Notes: generated by a model not told the origin, from the letters alone. Counted from the stretch's first letter, positions 44,376 through 53,564 are shown. The stretch: DNA of 64,000 nt from an uncultured Poribacteria bacterium (GCA_958295855.1 OY282383.1:1778481-1842480); one strand, 5' to 3'. Numbers and translations: made by a program.

Positions 44376-45665
44376 TCACCCGATCTGCGTCAGGCCGCCG
44401 ATATACGATTGCAGCACTGCAGGTACACGAAGTGTCCCATCTGGGTTCTGATACGTCTCCAGGAGCGCGATGACGACACGCGGCAATGCCGTACCTGATG
44501 CATTGAGGGTGTGAACGAATTCAGGCTTCGCTCCTGCCGTCCTGCGGAATCGGATGTTTGCACGCCGTGCTTGGAACGCCTCGAAGTTGCTGCAGGAAGA
44601 GACCTCTAAAAACCGCTGCCGGGCAGGTGCCCAGACCTCAATGTCGTAGCATTTTGCCGCGGCAAAAGAGAGTTCCACCGTGCAATGTTGGACAACCCGG
44701 TAAGGCAAACCGAGTGCTTGCAAAACGCTCTCGGCATTCGCCAACAACGCTTCATGTTCAACGTAGGAGGTTTCAGGCGTGGTGAACTTCACCATCTCCA
44801 CTTTGTCAAATTGATGGATACGTTGTAAACCTCGTGTATCCTTGCCGTAAGCCCCTGCCTCTCGTCTGAAACAGGGTGTATAGGCGGTGTAGTAGATAGG
44901 CAGCTCATCACCGGAAAGTATCTCACCCGCGAACATATTCGTTACAGGCACCTCGGCTGTGGGAATCAGAAACAGGTCGCTGTCGGGGTTCTCTTCGTCC
45001 CTGTCGCATCGGTACATATCTGCCTCAAGTTTAGGAATTTGTCCTGTCCCTGTCATTGTAGGGCGATTGGCGAGGAACGGTGGTGAAATCTCCGTGTAGC
45101 CGTGTTGGGTTGTGTGCAAATCGAGCATAAATTGAATCAGCGCACGCTCCAGCCGTGCCCCCAAGCCTTTGAATAGCACAAAGTTGCTCCCCGCAACCTT
45201 GGCACCTCGCTGAAAGTCGACGAGACCCAGTTGTTCCGCGAGTTCCCAGTGCGGTTTCAACTCAAAATCGAAACTGGGTAATTCACCCCATGTTTTGATT
45301 TCGATGTTATCTGCCTCGCTTGTGCCGACCGGGGTGCTTGCCTCCGGCATATTCGGAATTGTCAGTAGGATGGCATCTATCTCGGCTTTGGCAGCGTTAG
45401 CTTCTGCGGTGAGTTCCTTGATTTTTTGAGAGAGTTCCCGCATCTCCGCGATGGTCTCTGTCGCATCCTGCTTTGCCTTCTTCAGCTGGGCGATCTGTTG
45501 CGAGACCTGGTTCTGGTGTGCTTTGAGGGATTGTGTATGTGTCAAGTTCTCACGCCAGCGTGTATCCAATTCTACCAACCGGTCCAAGTCAGCTTCAGTG
45601 TGACGCTCTGCTAACATCTGGCGGACATCTTCGGTATTTTCGCGAATAAACTTAAGATCAATCAC
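44376..45665 (-). CDS. serS: seryl-tRNA synthetase
   Basis: A 429-residue class II synthetase. The N-terminal coiled-coil arm that holds the long variable arm of tRNA-Ser spans about residues 30-105 (LKAHQNQVSQQIAQLKKAKQ region). The class II core follows, with motif 2 CFRREAGAYGKDTRGLQRIHQFDKVE split over its two strands and motif 3 LNASGTALPRVVIALLE. The start is GTG at VIDLKFIREN: GGAGGAG lies ten bases upstream and the length then matches the family. An ATG 37 codons earlier overlaps the tRNA-side spacer and is not credible. Two tRNA genes lie upstream on the same strand. Confidence 0.95.
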   Translation of the reverse strand: MIDLKFIRENTEDVRQMLAERHTEADLDRLVELDTRWRENLTHTQSLKAHQNQVSQQIAQLKKAKQDATETIAEMRELSQKIKELTAEANAAKAEIDAILLTIPNMPEASTPVGTSEADNIEIKTWGELPSFDFELKPHWELAEQLGLVDFQRGAKVAGSNFVLFKGLGARLERALIQFMLDLHTTQHGYTEISPPFLANRPTMTGTGQIPKLEADMYRCDRDEENPDSDLFLIPTAEVPVTNMFAGEILSGDELPIYYTAYTPCFRREAGAYGKDTRGLQRIHQFDKVEMVKFTTPETSYVEHEALLANAESVLQALGLPYRVVQHCTVELSFAAAKCYDIEVWAPARQRFLEVSSCSNFEAFQARRANIRFRRTAGAKPEFVHTLNASGTALPRVVIALLETYQNPDGTLRVPAVLQSYIGGLTQIG

Positions 45666-45803
45666 GGCGGTGTCGCTCCTCCGTTTTTTGTTTTGCCTTA
45701 TTATCTTCCTCACGCTACACTGGTGAAAAATCAGCATTGCCCTGCAACGAAAAAGCCACAGCATTGTAAGGTACAACCTGTGGCTAATTCGGCATAAAAG
45801 AAA

Positions 45804-45879
45804 CGGGCCCGACGGGACTTGAACCCGCGACCTCCTGCGTGACAGGCAGGCGCGCTAAACCAAACTGCGCCACGAGCCC
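45804..45879 (-). tRNA. tRNA-Asp(GTC)
   Basis: The minus strand folds as a 76-base cloverleaf: acceptor GGGCTCG with CGGGCCC, anticodon stem GCCTG around loop CTGTCAC (anticodon GTC), and TpsiC loop with GTTCAAGTC. The discriminator base is G, as expected for tRNA-Asp. CCA is not encoded. Confidence 0.95.
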
Positions 45880-45948
45880 ATATTTACTTGTTTATTTATT
45901 TCACTCTCGCACTCGAGAGACTTTTCATTCAACGGCAGTCACGGCAGG

Positions 45949-46022
45949 TAGGCGGGACAGGACTTGAACCTGTGACCTACAGCTTGTAAGGCTGTCGCTC
46001 TAGCCACCTGAGCTACCCGCCC
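45949..46022 (-). tRNA. tRNA-Val(TAC)
   Basis: The minus strand gives a 74-base cloverleaf: acceptor GGGCGGG with CCCGCCT (G1-U72 wobble), D-arm AGCTCAGGTGGCTAGAGC, anticodon stem ACAGC around loop CTTACAA (anticodon TAC), TpsiC stem ACAGG. The discriminator is A. It precedes tRNA-Asp on the same strand. Confidence 0.93.
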
Positions 46023-46095
46023 AAAATGAGATTTCTATCAGAGCAGGGTTTGCGTTTTGGCATCGCAAAACTATCTCATCTCAAGGACATTATTA

Positions 46096-46124
46096 AGTAT
46101 ACCACATAGTTTGGTGTTTGTCAA
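46096..46124 (-). promoter_or_regulatory. strong promoter of the tRNA-Val/tRNA-Asp unit
   Basis: Minus strand TTGACA and TATACT are separated by 17 bases, about 70 bases before tRNA-Val. It is near-perfect consensus, as expected for stable RNA genes, and may extend into serS. Confidence 0.85.
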
Positions 46125-46199
46125 GAAAAAATTGCTTTTTTCTTAAAAAATTAGTTTTTTGGGGTGGAAATCGTTAAATTTCCGGTCTTAACCGCGAAA

Positions 46200-46901
46200 T
46201 TAACCTTGCCGGTCGTTTCCGCGGTACGGCCGTTCTCCACGGACGAGAACTTTCTTTGGATTCCCCTCCGGCGCGAGCTCATCTACACCGTGGTACCCCA
46301 ACGTCATACTCATCCGCGTGCCATCCGTATGATTGATGCCAGCCGAATGGAGTATCATACTATCAATGGCAAGCAAGCCGCCTGCTGGCATTGGTAACGG
46401 AATCGTTTGGTTTGCCGCAATTTGCTGAAGCGTTTCGTCTTTGAAATGTGCAAAGGCGGGTAAGTGATGCGACCCGGGGACAACTCGCGTGCAGCCGTTC
46501 TCTAAATTTGTTTCTTCCAAGTAGATAAGCACAGTCGCGATTGTCCGGGACCAGTGGCTGACATCGCGGTGAAGCTCAAGCGAATGTGTCGAACCCGCGT
46601 CCCGAAGATAAATATGATTGTGACGATTCAGCACAAATTCTATGTTCGGACCCAACAATGATTCCAACGGCTCGAGGATTTCATTGCAAGTAATCGTTTC
46701 TTGGAAGATACCGCCGCGCTGCCAAACTGCGGAGATGCGGATAATTCTGCCAGCTTGTCGTGCTACAGGCTCCACAGCCTCTGCCATGTCTTTCAACGCT
46801 GCTGCTTTGAGAGCCTCAACTTGGGCGGTAGGCAGGCGCGTTGGCAATTTGATGAAGCCGTTGTGCCGAAAAAGTTGGATTTCTTGAGGTGTCAAACGCA
46901 T
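46200..46901 (-). CDS. phytanoyl-CoA dioxygenase (PhyH) family protein
   Basis: A 233-residue Fe(II)/2-oxoglutarate oxygenase. It opens LTPQEIQLFRHNGFIKLP. The iron ligands are H and D in LELHRDVSHW and H in MILHSAGINHTDGTR; the last arginine is the likely 2-oxoglutarate contact. NGCTRVVPGSHHLP and GGLLAIDS surround them. GGGAG seven bases upstream supports the ATG at 46901 over one nine codons earlier. It is only distantly similar to the PhyH at 20268. Substrate unknown. Confidence 0.87.
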   Translation of the reverse strand: MRLTPQEIQLFRHNGFIKLPTRLPTAQVEALKAAALKDMAEAVEPVARQAGRIIRISAVWQRGGIFQETITCNEILEPLESLLGPNIEFVLNRHNHIYLRDAGSTHSLELHRDVSHWSRTIATVLIYLEETNLENGCTRVVPGSHHLPAFAHFKDETLQQIAANQTIPLPMPAGGLLAIDSMILHSAGINHTDGTRMSMTLGYHGVDELAPEGNPKKVLVRGERPYRGNDRQG

Positions 46902-47010
46902 TGATAGTCTCCCTTGGGCTGATGCCAATTCTGAAAAACAGCGCAGTTAGATGAAGATTAATAATTTCATTTGGTAATGTAGGGACAGCTATGCAGAGTG
47001 CGTTTGTAGC

Positions 47011-47624
47011 CCCGAATTCCCCATAAGATACACTGAATATACCTGTCTGAACGTACTCCTATTTTCACCATTGCTCTTCAATCCATTCATTGTCATGAGC
47101 TGGATTGTAAATTAATCCTTTTCTGATGTCCAGGCAAAGGTCAAGCATTTCTAAAACCATGTGCCCAACAAGAACAGGTGCATTCTCTGGCAAATCCGTT
47201 ACACGCATCGTGTCCTTTCGTTCCAGAAGTGTAAATTCAACTTCCGAATAGATGGTACGCGCTGCGATGCCGTTTGCAGTGCTCGTTCTCGTAGTGCCGA
47301 CAGGAGTCAAACCAAGTTGTTCGATGAGTGGACGTGGTAACGACAACCGGGTTGCGCCGGTATCAACGAGTGCCTCTTCAACAGTTACGCGACGAACCGC
47401 ATCGGGCTTGATAACGCCTGTGTTTGCTAAAAACTGATCTTCTCGATTCGCGAGTTCAATTCGTGTCGTGTGTTTCATTTTTGAACACCTCATGAATTCC
47501 CTGGACAGTTCCGGGGTATTTACTTGTTCTATCGTTATTGCGTTAAAAACAGCGGATGGAAGGGAATGGAGTATGAATCCCTCCTGCAAGAATTCCGAAT
47601 CAACAGATGGTACCTGTCCGTTGT
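47011..47624. repeat. tandem duplication, copy 1
   Basis: First unit of a direct duplication of about 640 bases that contains one aspartic protease gene. Its upstream end (47624) stops exactly where copy 2 continues into a promoter, so copy 1 lacks that promoter. The junction holds GTAGGAGCGGATATG and a GGAGGGTTTGTAACCCC-type motif. Confidence 0.9.
47065..47478 (-). CDS. retropepsin-like clan AA aspartic protease, copy 1
   Basis: A 137-residue protein with a retroviral-type aspartic protease fold in one chain: active-site ALVDTGATRLSLP (about residue 41) followed by the second conserved segment APVLVGHMVLEMLDL. Retropepsins of this size act as dimers. It differs from copy 2 at only about a dozen residues, mostly between ERKDTMRV here and ERAGTMEV there. 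Length is identical to copy 2. The start MKHTTRIEL is shared by both copies. The frame stays open far upstream only because it runs through the tail of the duplicated unit. Confidence 0.82.
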   Translation of the reverse strand: MKHTTRIELANREDQFLANTGVIKPDAVRRVTVEEALVDTGATRLSLPRPLIEQLGLTPVGTTRTSTANGIAARTIYSEVEFTLLERKDTMRVTDLPENAPVLVGHMVLEMLDLCLDIRKGLIYNPAHDNEWIEEQW

Positions 47625-47653
47625 AGGAGCGGATATGTGGGAGGGTTTGTAAC

Positions 47654-48265
47654 CCCGAATTCCCCGTAAGATACACTGAATATACCTGTCTGAACGTACT
47701 CCTATTTTCACCATTGCTCTTCAATCCATTCATTGTCATGAGCTGGATTGTAAATTAATCCTTTTCTGATGTCCAGGCAAAGGTCAAGCATTTCTAAAAC
47801 CATGTGCCCAACAAGGACAGGCGCATTCTCTGGCAAATCCGTTACCTCCATTGTTCCCGCCCGTTCCAGTACCGTAAATCGAACCTCTGAATAGATGGTA
47901 CGCGCTGCGATGCCGTTTGCAGTGGGCGTTCTCGTATTTCCAACAGGAGTCAAACCAAGTTGTTCGATGAGTGGACGTGGTAACGACAACCGGGTTGCGC
48001 CGGTATCAACGAGTGCCTCTTCAACAGTTACGCGACGAACCGCATCGGGCTTGATAACGCCTGCGTTTGCTAAAATCTGATCTTCTCGATTCGCGAGTTC
48101 AATTCGTGTCGTATGTTTCATTTTTGAATGCCTCATGAATTCACTGGACAGTTCCGGGGTATTTACTTGTTCTATCGTTATTGTGTTAAAAACAGCGGAT
48201 GGAAGGGAATGGAGTATGAACCCCTCCTACAAGAATTCCGAATCAACACATGGAACCTGTCCGTT
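47654..48265. repeat. tandem duplication, copy 2
   Basis: Second unit of the direct duplication, offset by 643 bases from copy 1 at the lower end and over the gene, and by 641 at the upper end. This copy keeps the upstream promoter. Confidence 0.9.
47708..48121 (-). CDS. retropepsin-like clan AA aspartic protease, copy 2
   Basis: A 137-residue aspartic protease-like protein with ALVDTGATRLSLP and VLVGHMVLEML, nearly the same as copy 1. GAGG lies about nine bases before the ATG. The promoter at 48267-48295 drives it and probably reads through to copy 1. In other bacteria small clan AA proteins are often of unknown role; some sit in toxin-antitoxin-like or regulatory settings. Confidence 0.83.
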   Translation of the reverse strand: MKHTTRIELANREDQILANAGVIKPDAVRRVTVEEALVDTGATRLSLPRPLIEQLGLTPVGNTRTPTANGIAARTIYSEVRFTVLERAGTMEVTDLPENAPVLVGHMVLEMLDLCLDIRKGLIYNPAHDNEWIEEQW

Positions 48266-48266
48266 A

Positions 48267-48295
48267 AGTATAGCACAAAAATAATCGGATGTCAC
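48267..48295 (-). promoter_or_regulatory. promoter of the aspartic protease gene
   Basis: Minus strand GTGACA and TATACT are 17 bases apart. It begins two bases beyond the duplicated segment. The rest of 48296-48419 is AT-rich with no other signal that I can support. Confidence 0.7.
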
Positions 48296-48419
48296 GTCTT
48301 TTGCGTGCGAAAATAGGACTTTTTTTAGTAACGAAAACCGTAAATATTTCGTTTTACAAAGTGTCAACCTATTTTTAAAATGCAGAAAAGAAAAATATAG
48401 AGCGGTAGGAGTAAAAATT

Positions 48420-49922
48420 ATGAAATTCTCTGAAAGGAATCCTCACATTAAAGGTTGTTTCCCCTGCTTTGCGGGGGCCAATACCACTGCGAGAATTCCC
48501 CTTTCCTGTCTGCTGATTTTAACGTTAGTGGTATTATGGGCGGGGTGTGGTAGCAAGTCAAGTTATAGAGAAGCTTCAATGCAGCATTACGGGTACGCAA
48601 GCGGTGAAACGCCCGCTACCCTTGCTGAATGGCACACACTCATTGCGGAGTTTGAGAACATCATTCGCGCTGATGCCCACGGTGCATCGGCAGATGATGC
48701 ACAATACGCTATTGCCTCCTGCTGGGTGTGGTGCATCAAATATGGAGACACCGAGGCACCTCAGCAGGCGATTGAAGCATTTCAAAAACTGATTCACGTA
48801 TATCCCAATTCTCAGTATGTACCGCAGGCTCACTATTGGCTAGGGCGTTGCTATACGCACATTGGCGATGCGACGCGCGGAGTGCAGTACTATCAGATTG
48901 TCACAAACCGGTATGCCGATGCGGATGTCGCGGAAGAAGCACAGTTAGCGTTGGGGCACGCTTATGCACAGAAAGGTTACATCACCCGCGCAGAAACGCT
49001 CTATGCCGCCCTGAGCGAATCCGCTACAAAGCAGGAGGTTGCCGCCGCTGCATCACAAGCACTTCAAGCATTCAAAGCACAACAGGAACCTGTGGAGCCC
49101 CCCAAGGAAGCGGTTTCTCAATCCCAATCGCCAATCAAACCAAAGACACCGATTGCCGATGCGGAGGCGTTAGCCCCTGAATCACTTACCCGTGAGTTCG
49201 GATTAACTGCCAAGACAATTGTGATTGACGCAGGCCACGGCGGCGAAGATCCGGGGGCATTGGGTACAGGCAACCTCATGGAGAAACCCATCGCACTTAG
49301 CATTTCAGAAAAGTTAGGCAGGATTTTAACTGCAAAAGGCTATACGGTGCTGTTAACACGGGATACCGATCGCTTTATCCCCTTGAAGGAACGAACCGAG
49401 TTTGCGATGCACCATAAGGCAGATCTATTTCTGAGTATTCATGCCAATGCGAGCAAAAACAAGGAAGCGAACGGGATTGAAACCTACTATTTGGATGTTA
49501 ACAACACAGATAAAACTTCGGAAACCAGTATAGCGGAGCGGGAAAATGCAAACTCCGGTTATAGCATCCAAGAATTGGAAACGCTTTTGAAAGGGCTGAT
49601 ACAAGAGAGTAAAAGCGAGGACAGCCATCGATTGGCTAAACATGTTCAGCAGGAATTGGTGGCAGCGACAGGCGCAGCCAATCGCGGTGTCAAACATGCG
49701 CGCTTTGTCGTGCTTATCGGAACGAACGTGCCTGCTATCCTGATTGAGACAGGGTTTGTGTCGAATCCGACAGAAGGAAAAAAACTCGCAACGGCAGCAT
49801 ATCAACAGCAGATAGCCGGCGCCATCGCACGAGGCGTTGAAAAGTTTTTGGCGGATATAACCCCAGTTACCCGGACAGACTCCGACGAGATACGTGAGCA
49901 GGTTTCAGCCGCCAGACGTTAA
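48420..49922 (+). CDS. N-acetylmuramoyl-L-alanine amidase lipoprotein with TPR repeats
   Basis: A 500-residue cell-wall hydrolase. The N-terminus is a lipoprotein signal with the lipobox LWAGC (Cys about residue 42). TPR/YbgF-like repeats follow (about 50-215, for example AIEAFQKLIHVYPNSQYVPQ and ARYWLGRC-like helices). A linker (about 215-250) leads to an Amidase_3 catalytic domain: VIDAGHGGEDPGALG (zinc His), EKPIALSISEKL (zinc Glu), FLSIHANAS (zinc His), and ILIETGFVSNPTEGKKL with the catalytic Glu. TAGGAG fixes the ATG. The n-region of the signal contains GCFPCFAGANTT, which is the translation of an inserted CCCCTGC palindrome. Confidence 0.9.
   Translation: MKFSERNPHIKGCFPCFAGANTTARIPLSCLLILTLVVLWAGCGSKSSYREASMQHYGYASGETPATLAEWHTLIAEFENIIRADAHGASADDAQYAIASCWVWCIKYGDTEAPQQAIEAFQKLIHVYPNSQYVPQAHYWLGRCYTHIGDATRGVQYYQIVTNRYADADVAEEAQLALGHAYAQKGYITRAETLYAALSESATKQEVAAAASQALQAFKAQQEPVEPPKEAVSQSQSPIKPKTPIADAEALAPESLTREFGLTAKTIVIDAGHGGEDPGALGTGNLMEKPIALSISEKLGRILTAKGYTVLLTRDTDRFIPLKERTEFAMHHKADLFLSIHANASKNKEANGIETYYLDVNNTDKTSETSIAERENANSGYSIQELETLLKGLIQESKSEDSHRLAKHVQQELVAATGAANRGVKHARFVVLIGTNVPAILIETGFVSNPTEGKKLATAAYQQQIAGAIARGVEKFLADITPVTRTDSDEIREQVSAARR
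48461..48477. repeat. CCCCTGC-TTT-GCGGGGG palindrome inside a coding region
   Basis: A member of the dispersed palindrome family that lies within codons 14-20 of the amidase gene, in frame. Confidence 0.8.
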
Positions 49923-49966
49923 ACTAAATTAACCCGATTTGTATTGTTTTTTGCGACAAAACAAAT

Positions 49967-49981
49967 CCCCGCAAAGCGGGG
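49967..49981. repeat. CCCCGC-AAA-GCGGGG palindrome
   Basis: Downstream of the amidase stop. It may act as a weak transcription terminator but has no U-run. Confidence 0.75.
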
Positions 49982-50044
49982 CTTTCCATTCTGTGGAAGC
50001 TGGGCGGAGACAGAACTCCGCCCTTACTATTCAAAGGTTTTTCC

Positions 50045-52150
50045 ATGTTGCATCGGAAAAAGGAGCCATCTCTCATCACTCCCACATGTATAATAGTAAT
50101 CCTCGTGTGTACCCTCCTTTGGTGTAGCGGAGAGTTCGCTATCGCCGCTGCGCAGCAAGCAGATATTGGGATTCTGTTACCCGCCCCCGCGTCTGGGGTA
50201 ACGCAGGGTGATGTTAACTACGCTCGTTCTGTCAGCAAACGGCTTATCCGAATGCTGAACAGCATCGGTTTCTCTGCTGACATGCTTGAAGAGGCATCAC
50301 TTGCTAATACCGGGGTGGTATATCAGTTGCTAATTCTCCCCTTGAACCCCGAGGTCTCGGCAAAAACTGCAAGCCTCCTAAAAAATTTCGTTGCACGCGG
50401 TGGCAAGCTTTTGGTAACCTATAGCTTAGCAGACTCGGTAGCACCGCTGCTCAATTTACGCAAAAAGAATTGGCTCCGTGAGGAGGAGCCCGGACAGTTT
50501 GCCTCCATTCGACTGAATGCGCCTGAAATACAAGGCATGCCACAATCTGTCCGACAGGCATCGTGGAACATTACCGTGGCAGAACCGACATCGCTGCAAA
50601 CCAAAATTATCGGTTACTGGTACAATGCCACAGGTGAACCGACAGGGTTTCCCGCGCTTTTCGTAGGCGAGTCGGGCGCGTTCTTCAGCCACGTTTTTCT
50701 TCCAGACGACATCCAAGCGAAAATGCGCTTGCTAGCGGCACTCTTGGCATATCTGGTGCCAAAATTTCAGGGCACGATTGCAAAGCAAGTCGTAGATGCG
50801 ATAACTACCGTTGGACACACCCAGAATCTGGAGGCACTGACGCAATTTGTCCGGCATAGCAGCGTGCCTGAAGCAACAGAAGCGTTAAAACGCGGACAGG
50901 ATTTGATGAAGCAGGCACGTGCCGAATATGCGCGCAAGGCGTATCATACAGCGATAGCCACTGGGCGTGCAAGCCGCGCGGCATTTTCAAAAGCCTACTG
51001 CCTGGCGCATCCGAGTACTGCAACAGAAGGGCGCGCCGTGTGGAATCATTCAGGGCTTGGCGCGTACCCGGGCGATTGGGAACGCTCTGCCCAGGAATTG
51101 GCACATGCAGGTTTTAACATGCTCATCCCGAATATGGCGTGGGGAGGCATCGCGCATTACGCCAGCAAAGTGTTGCCACAGAGCGAAACCTTTACGCGAT
51201 ACGGCGACCAGATCGTGCAGTGCGTTACGGCAGCACGCCAACACGGCTTAGAAGTTCACGTCTGGAAGATTACGTGGAATTTGGAAGGCGCGCCGAAAGA
51301 ATTTGTAGAAAAACTGAGGAAGGGCGGGCGAACCCAAGTTTCAGCAACCGGTAAATCGCTCAACTGGCTCTGCCCCTCACATCCGCACAACGTCCAATTA
51401 GAATTGGATAGCCTTGTGGAAATTGCGGAGAACTATGATGTCGACGGCATTCATCTCGATTATATCCGTTATCCGGGGCGGAATGCTTGCTATTGTCAGG
51501 GATGCCGTAAAAGATTCAGCCTTGCGACGAGACAACACATTCGCGAGTGGCCTGCATCCGTAGCACCTGAGACAGGGGAGCACCGGCAGGCGTACACTGA
51601 ATGGCGCACACAGCAGATAACGCGCTTGGTTCGCTTAGTCCATAAACGGGTACGCGCGGTAAAACCTGAGATCAAGATTTCCGCGGCAGTTTACGGCGGC
51701 TATCCAGCGTGTGTCGCCTCCATCGGACAGGATTGGATTGCCTGGGCGAAGGCGGGTTATGTCGATTTCGTGTGCCCGATGAACTATACAGAAGATACCG
51801 GCTATTTTACCGAGTTGTTAGAGAAACAACTCGCCCTGATGCCTAAGGGGGTTGCGATTTACCCTGGTATCGGCGCGACTGCCTCTAATTCAATCCTCAC
51901 ACCGGATGCCGTGGTGGGGCAGATTTACCTCGCCCGCTACTTGGGAGCTTCCGGCTGGACGATTTTCGATTATTCCGTTGATATTTCTGACAATGTGCTA
52001 CCAGCACTCGCAATGGGTATCGGGAAACGCCAAGCAAAACCGCTACATGCTTTAGGGTATACACCCCGCATGCGGGGTATAACCATTCCCAAAAAAGGAG
52101 ATTTTCCGTATAATGGCTCAAAAACCGAATATCCTATTTCTCATGAGTGA
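50045..52150 (+). CDS. secreted glycoside hydrolase-like protein, GHL10/DUF187 type
   Basis: A 701-residue exported protein. The signal peptide spans about residues 11-36 (cleavage near AIAAAQ). An N-terminal domain of about 210 residues resembles beta-galactosidase-type trimerisation or glutamine amidotransferase folds (LLKNFVARGGKLLVTYSL). A helical linker follows, then a TIM barrel with AHAGFNMLIPNMAWGG, VDGIHLDYIRYPG (catalytic-region Asp) and VDFVCPMNYTEDTGYF. GHL10 members are predicted glycosidases of unknown substrate. The last residues (YTPRMRGIT and beyond) are translated from a dispersed palindrome and from the next gene's leader. The frame overlaps the sulfatase start by 38 bases, so the original stop has probably been lost. 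Confidence 0.82.
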   Translation: MLHRKKEPSLITPTCIIVILVCTLLWCSGEFAIAAAQQADIGILLPAPASGVTQGDVNYARSVSKRLIRMLNSIGFSADMLEEASLANTGVVYQLLILPLNPEVSAKTASLLKNFVARGGKLLVTYSLADSVAPLLNLRKKNWLREEEPGQFASIRLNAPEIQGMPQSVRQASWNITVAEPTSLQTKIIGYWYNATGEPTGFPALFVGESGAFFSHVFLPDDIQAKMRLLAALLAYLVPKFQGTIAKQVVDAITTVGHTQNLEALTQFVRHSSVPEATEALKRGQDLMKQARAEYARKAYHTAIATGRASRAAFSKAYCLAHPSTATEGRAVWNHSGLGAYPGDWERSAQELAHAGFNMLIPNMAWGGIAHYASKVLPQSETFTRYGDQIVQCVTAARQHGLEVHVWKITWNLEGAPKEFVEKLRKGGRTQVSATGKSLNWLCPSHPHNVQLELDSLVEIAENYDVDGIHLDYIRYPGRNACYCQGCRKRFSLATRQHIREWPASVAPETGEHRQAYTEWRTQQITRLVRLVHKRVRAVKPEIKISAAVYGGYPACVASIGQDWIAWAKAGYVDFVCPMNYTEDTGYFTELLEKQLALMPKGVAIYPGIGATASNSILTPDAVVGQIYLARYLGASGWTIFDYSVDISDNVLPALAMGIGKRQAKPLHALGYTPRMRGITIPKKGDFPYNGSKTEYPISHE
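52063..52078. repeat. perfect ACCCCGCATGCGGGGT palindrome inside a coding region
   Basis: A 16-base perfect palindrome flanked by TATAC and GTATA. It encodes YTPRMRGIT near the C-terminus of the hydrolase and lies 35 bases before the sulfatase ATG. Confidence 0.85.
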
Positions 52151-53564
52151 TGAACACAGCCCGCATGCTATCGGATGTGAAGGTAACCCTATTGTGCAAA
52201 CGCCGACTCTCGACCGGCTTGCGGAATCGGGCAGTTATTTTGAAAACGCCTACTGTCAAGTGCCGCTCTGCACGCCCTCACGGATGTGTATGTTGACAGG
52301 CAAACACGCGCATCGATGCTCCGCGTGGACAAACGGCTCCGTGTTATTCCCCGAGCATCTCACAATGCCGGCACACTTTGCGCAACACGGATATGCTACC
52401 GCGCTCATCGGCAAGATGCACTTCGGCGGAAAAGAACAGCACCACGGCTTCCAGGCTCGTCCTTACGGCGACCTGCGCGGCTATGCGGGCCACCAAACCG
52501 ACCCGTTGGACACGCCTCCCGGCACCCGCGAGCGCACACGTCAAGCCGGAATAACAGAAATCCCGGCGAGCCTCTTGCAAGAACGGGTTATCAATACAGA
52601 AACGCTTGAATATTTAAGGGGACAACCGCCGGAACAGCCGTGGTTCCTGCTCGCAAGCTATAGCCGGCCCCACTTCCCACTCACAGCACCCAAAAGGCTT
52701 TTTGACAAATACTGGCCGGATAATGTGGACATGCCCAACATTCCGCCGGGACACTTGGAAAAAACACACCGCTTTGCGAAGGGCCTCCGAGAAAACTTCA
52801 ACACAAAAGCCATTCTACCTGAAGAAACCAAGAGGGCTCGCGCCGCTTACTACGCATGCTGTGAATTTCTGGATGAGTGTATCGGCGATCTGTTGGCACT
52901 CTTGGAGCGGGCCGGGCTGCTAGAGAACACTATCATCGTCTATACCACCGACCACGGTGAGATGGCAGGGGAGCATGGGCAGTGGTGGAAATCCAGTTAC
53001 TATGAAGCCGCTGCACGGGTCCCGCTAATTATATCGGATAGGCGATTGGAACAATCGCATGGTACGCGGATTACGTCGCCTGTCGAATTGAACGACCTGT
53101 TTCCCACCTTATGTGCAAGGGCAGGCATTCCTATCCCCAACAGCTTAGATGGTGCAGATGTGACGAACCTGATGTCTGGCAACACTGAAGGCTGGCGCAA
53201 CACGGCAATCACCGAATATTGGGCAACGCAGACCACGGGGCCCATGCGCATGCTGAGAACTTCTCGCTATAAATACGTTGCTTTTCCCGAAGATGAATCG
53301 ATCCTATTCGATTTAGAAAATGATCCGGACGAATTTGAAAACCTGGCAGGGCAGGCTGAATATCGCCAACTGGAAGCATCCTTACACGAACAACTCATGT
53401 CAGGCTTCACGTGGGAATCGGTTTCACAACAGATAGCTGCCGATAAGGCACGAAGCCGAGATTTCAAGGAGTCGTGGGGTGGCGGTACCCCAAATCAATA
53501 TACGTTACCTGATGGGCGAATTGTAGACGCTGAAACATGCCTCTATCGCCCCTCAGGGAGATGA
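52113..53564 (+). CDS. sulfatase, formylglycine type
   Basis: A 483-residue type I sulfatase. The metal-site opening NILFLMSDEHSPHAIGCEGN is followed by VQTPTLDRLAESG. The formylglycine motif CTPSRMCMLTGKHAH (Cys near residue 53) has the Cys that is oxidised to formylglycine. VYTTDHGEMAGEHGQWWKSS supplies the second metal ligands. No signal peptide is visible, so it may be cytoplasmic or its exporting gene arrangement may differ. AAGGAG lies about twelve bases before the ATG. It sits between a glycoside hydrolase and a membrane protein, which fits use of sulfated polysaccharides. Confidence 0.93.
   Translation: MAQKPNILFLMSDEHSPHAIGCEGNPIVQTPTLDRLAESGSYFENAYCQVPLCTPSRMCMLTGKHAHRCSAWTNGSVLFPEHLTMPAHFAQHGYATALIGKMHFGGKEQHHGFQARPYGDLRGYAGHQTDPLDTPPGTRERTRQAGITEIPASLLQERVINTETLEYLRGQPPEQPWFLLASYSRPHFPLTAPKRLFDKYWPDNVDMPNIPPGHLEKTHRFAKGLRENFNTKAILPEETKRARAAYYACCEFLDECIGDLLALLERAGLLENTIIVYTTDHGEMAGEHGQWWKSSYYEAAARVPLIISDRRLEQSHGTRITSPVELNDLFPTLCARAGIPIPNSLDGADVTNLMSGNTEGWRNTAITEYWATQTTGPMRMLRTSRYKYVAFPEDESILFDLENDPDEFENLAGQAEYRQLEASLHEQLMSGFTWESVSQQIAADKARSRDFKESWGGGTPNQYTLPDGRIVDAETCLYRPSGR

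Noticed and set aside
47478..47739. N-terminal extension of aspartic protease copy 1
   Set aside because: The extra 87 codons are read from the duplicated unit's tail and junction, not a conserved domain; both copies share the start MKHTTRIEL.
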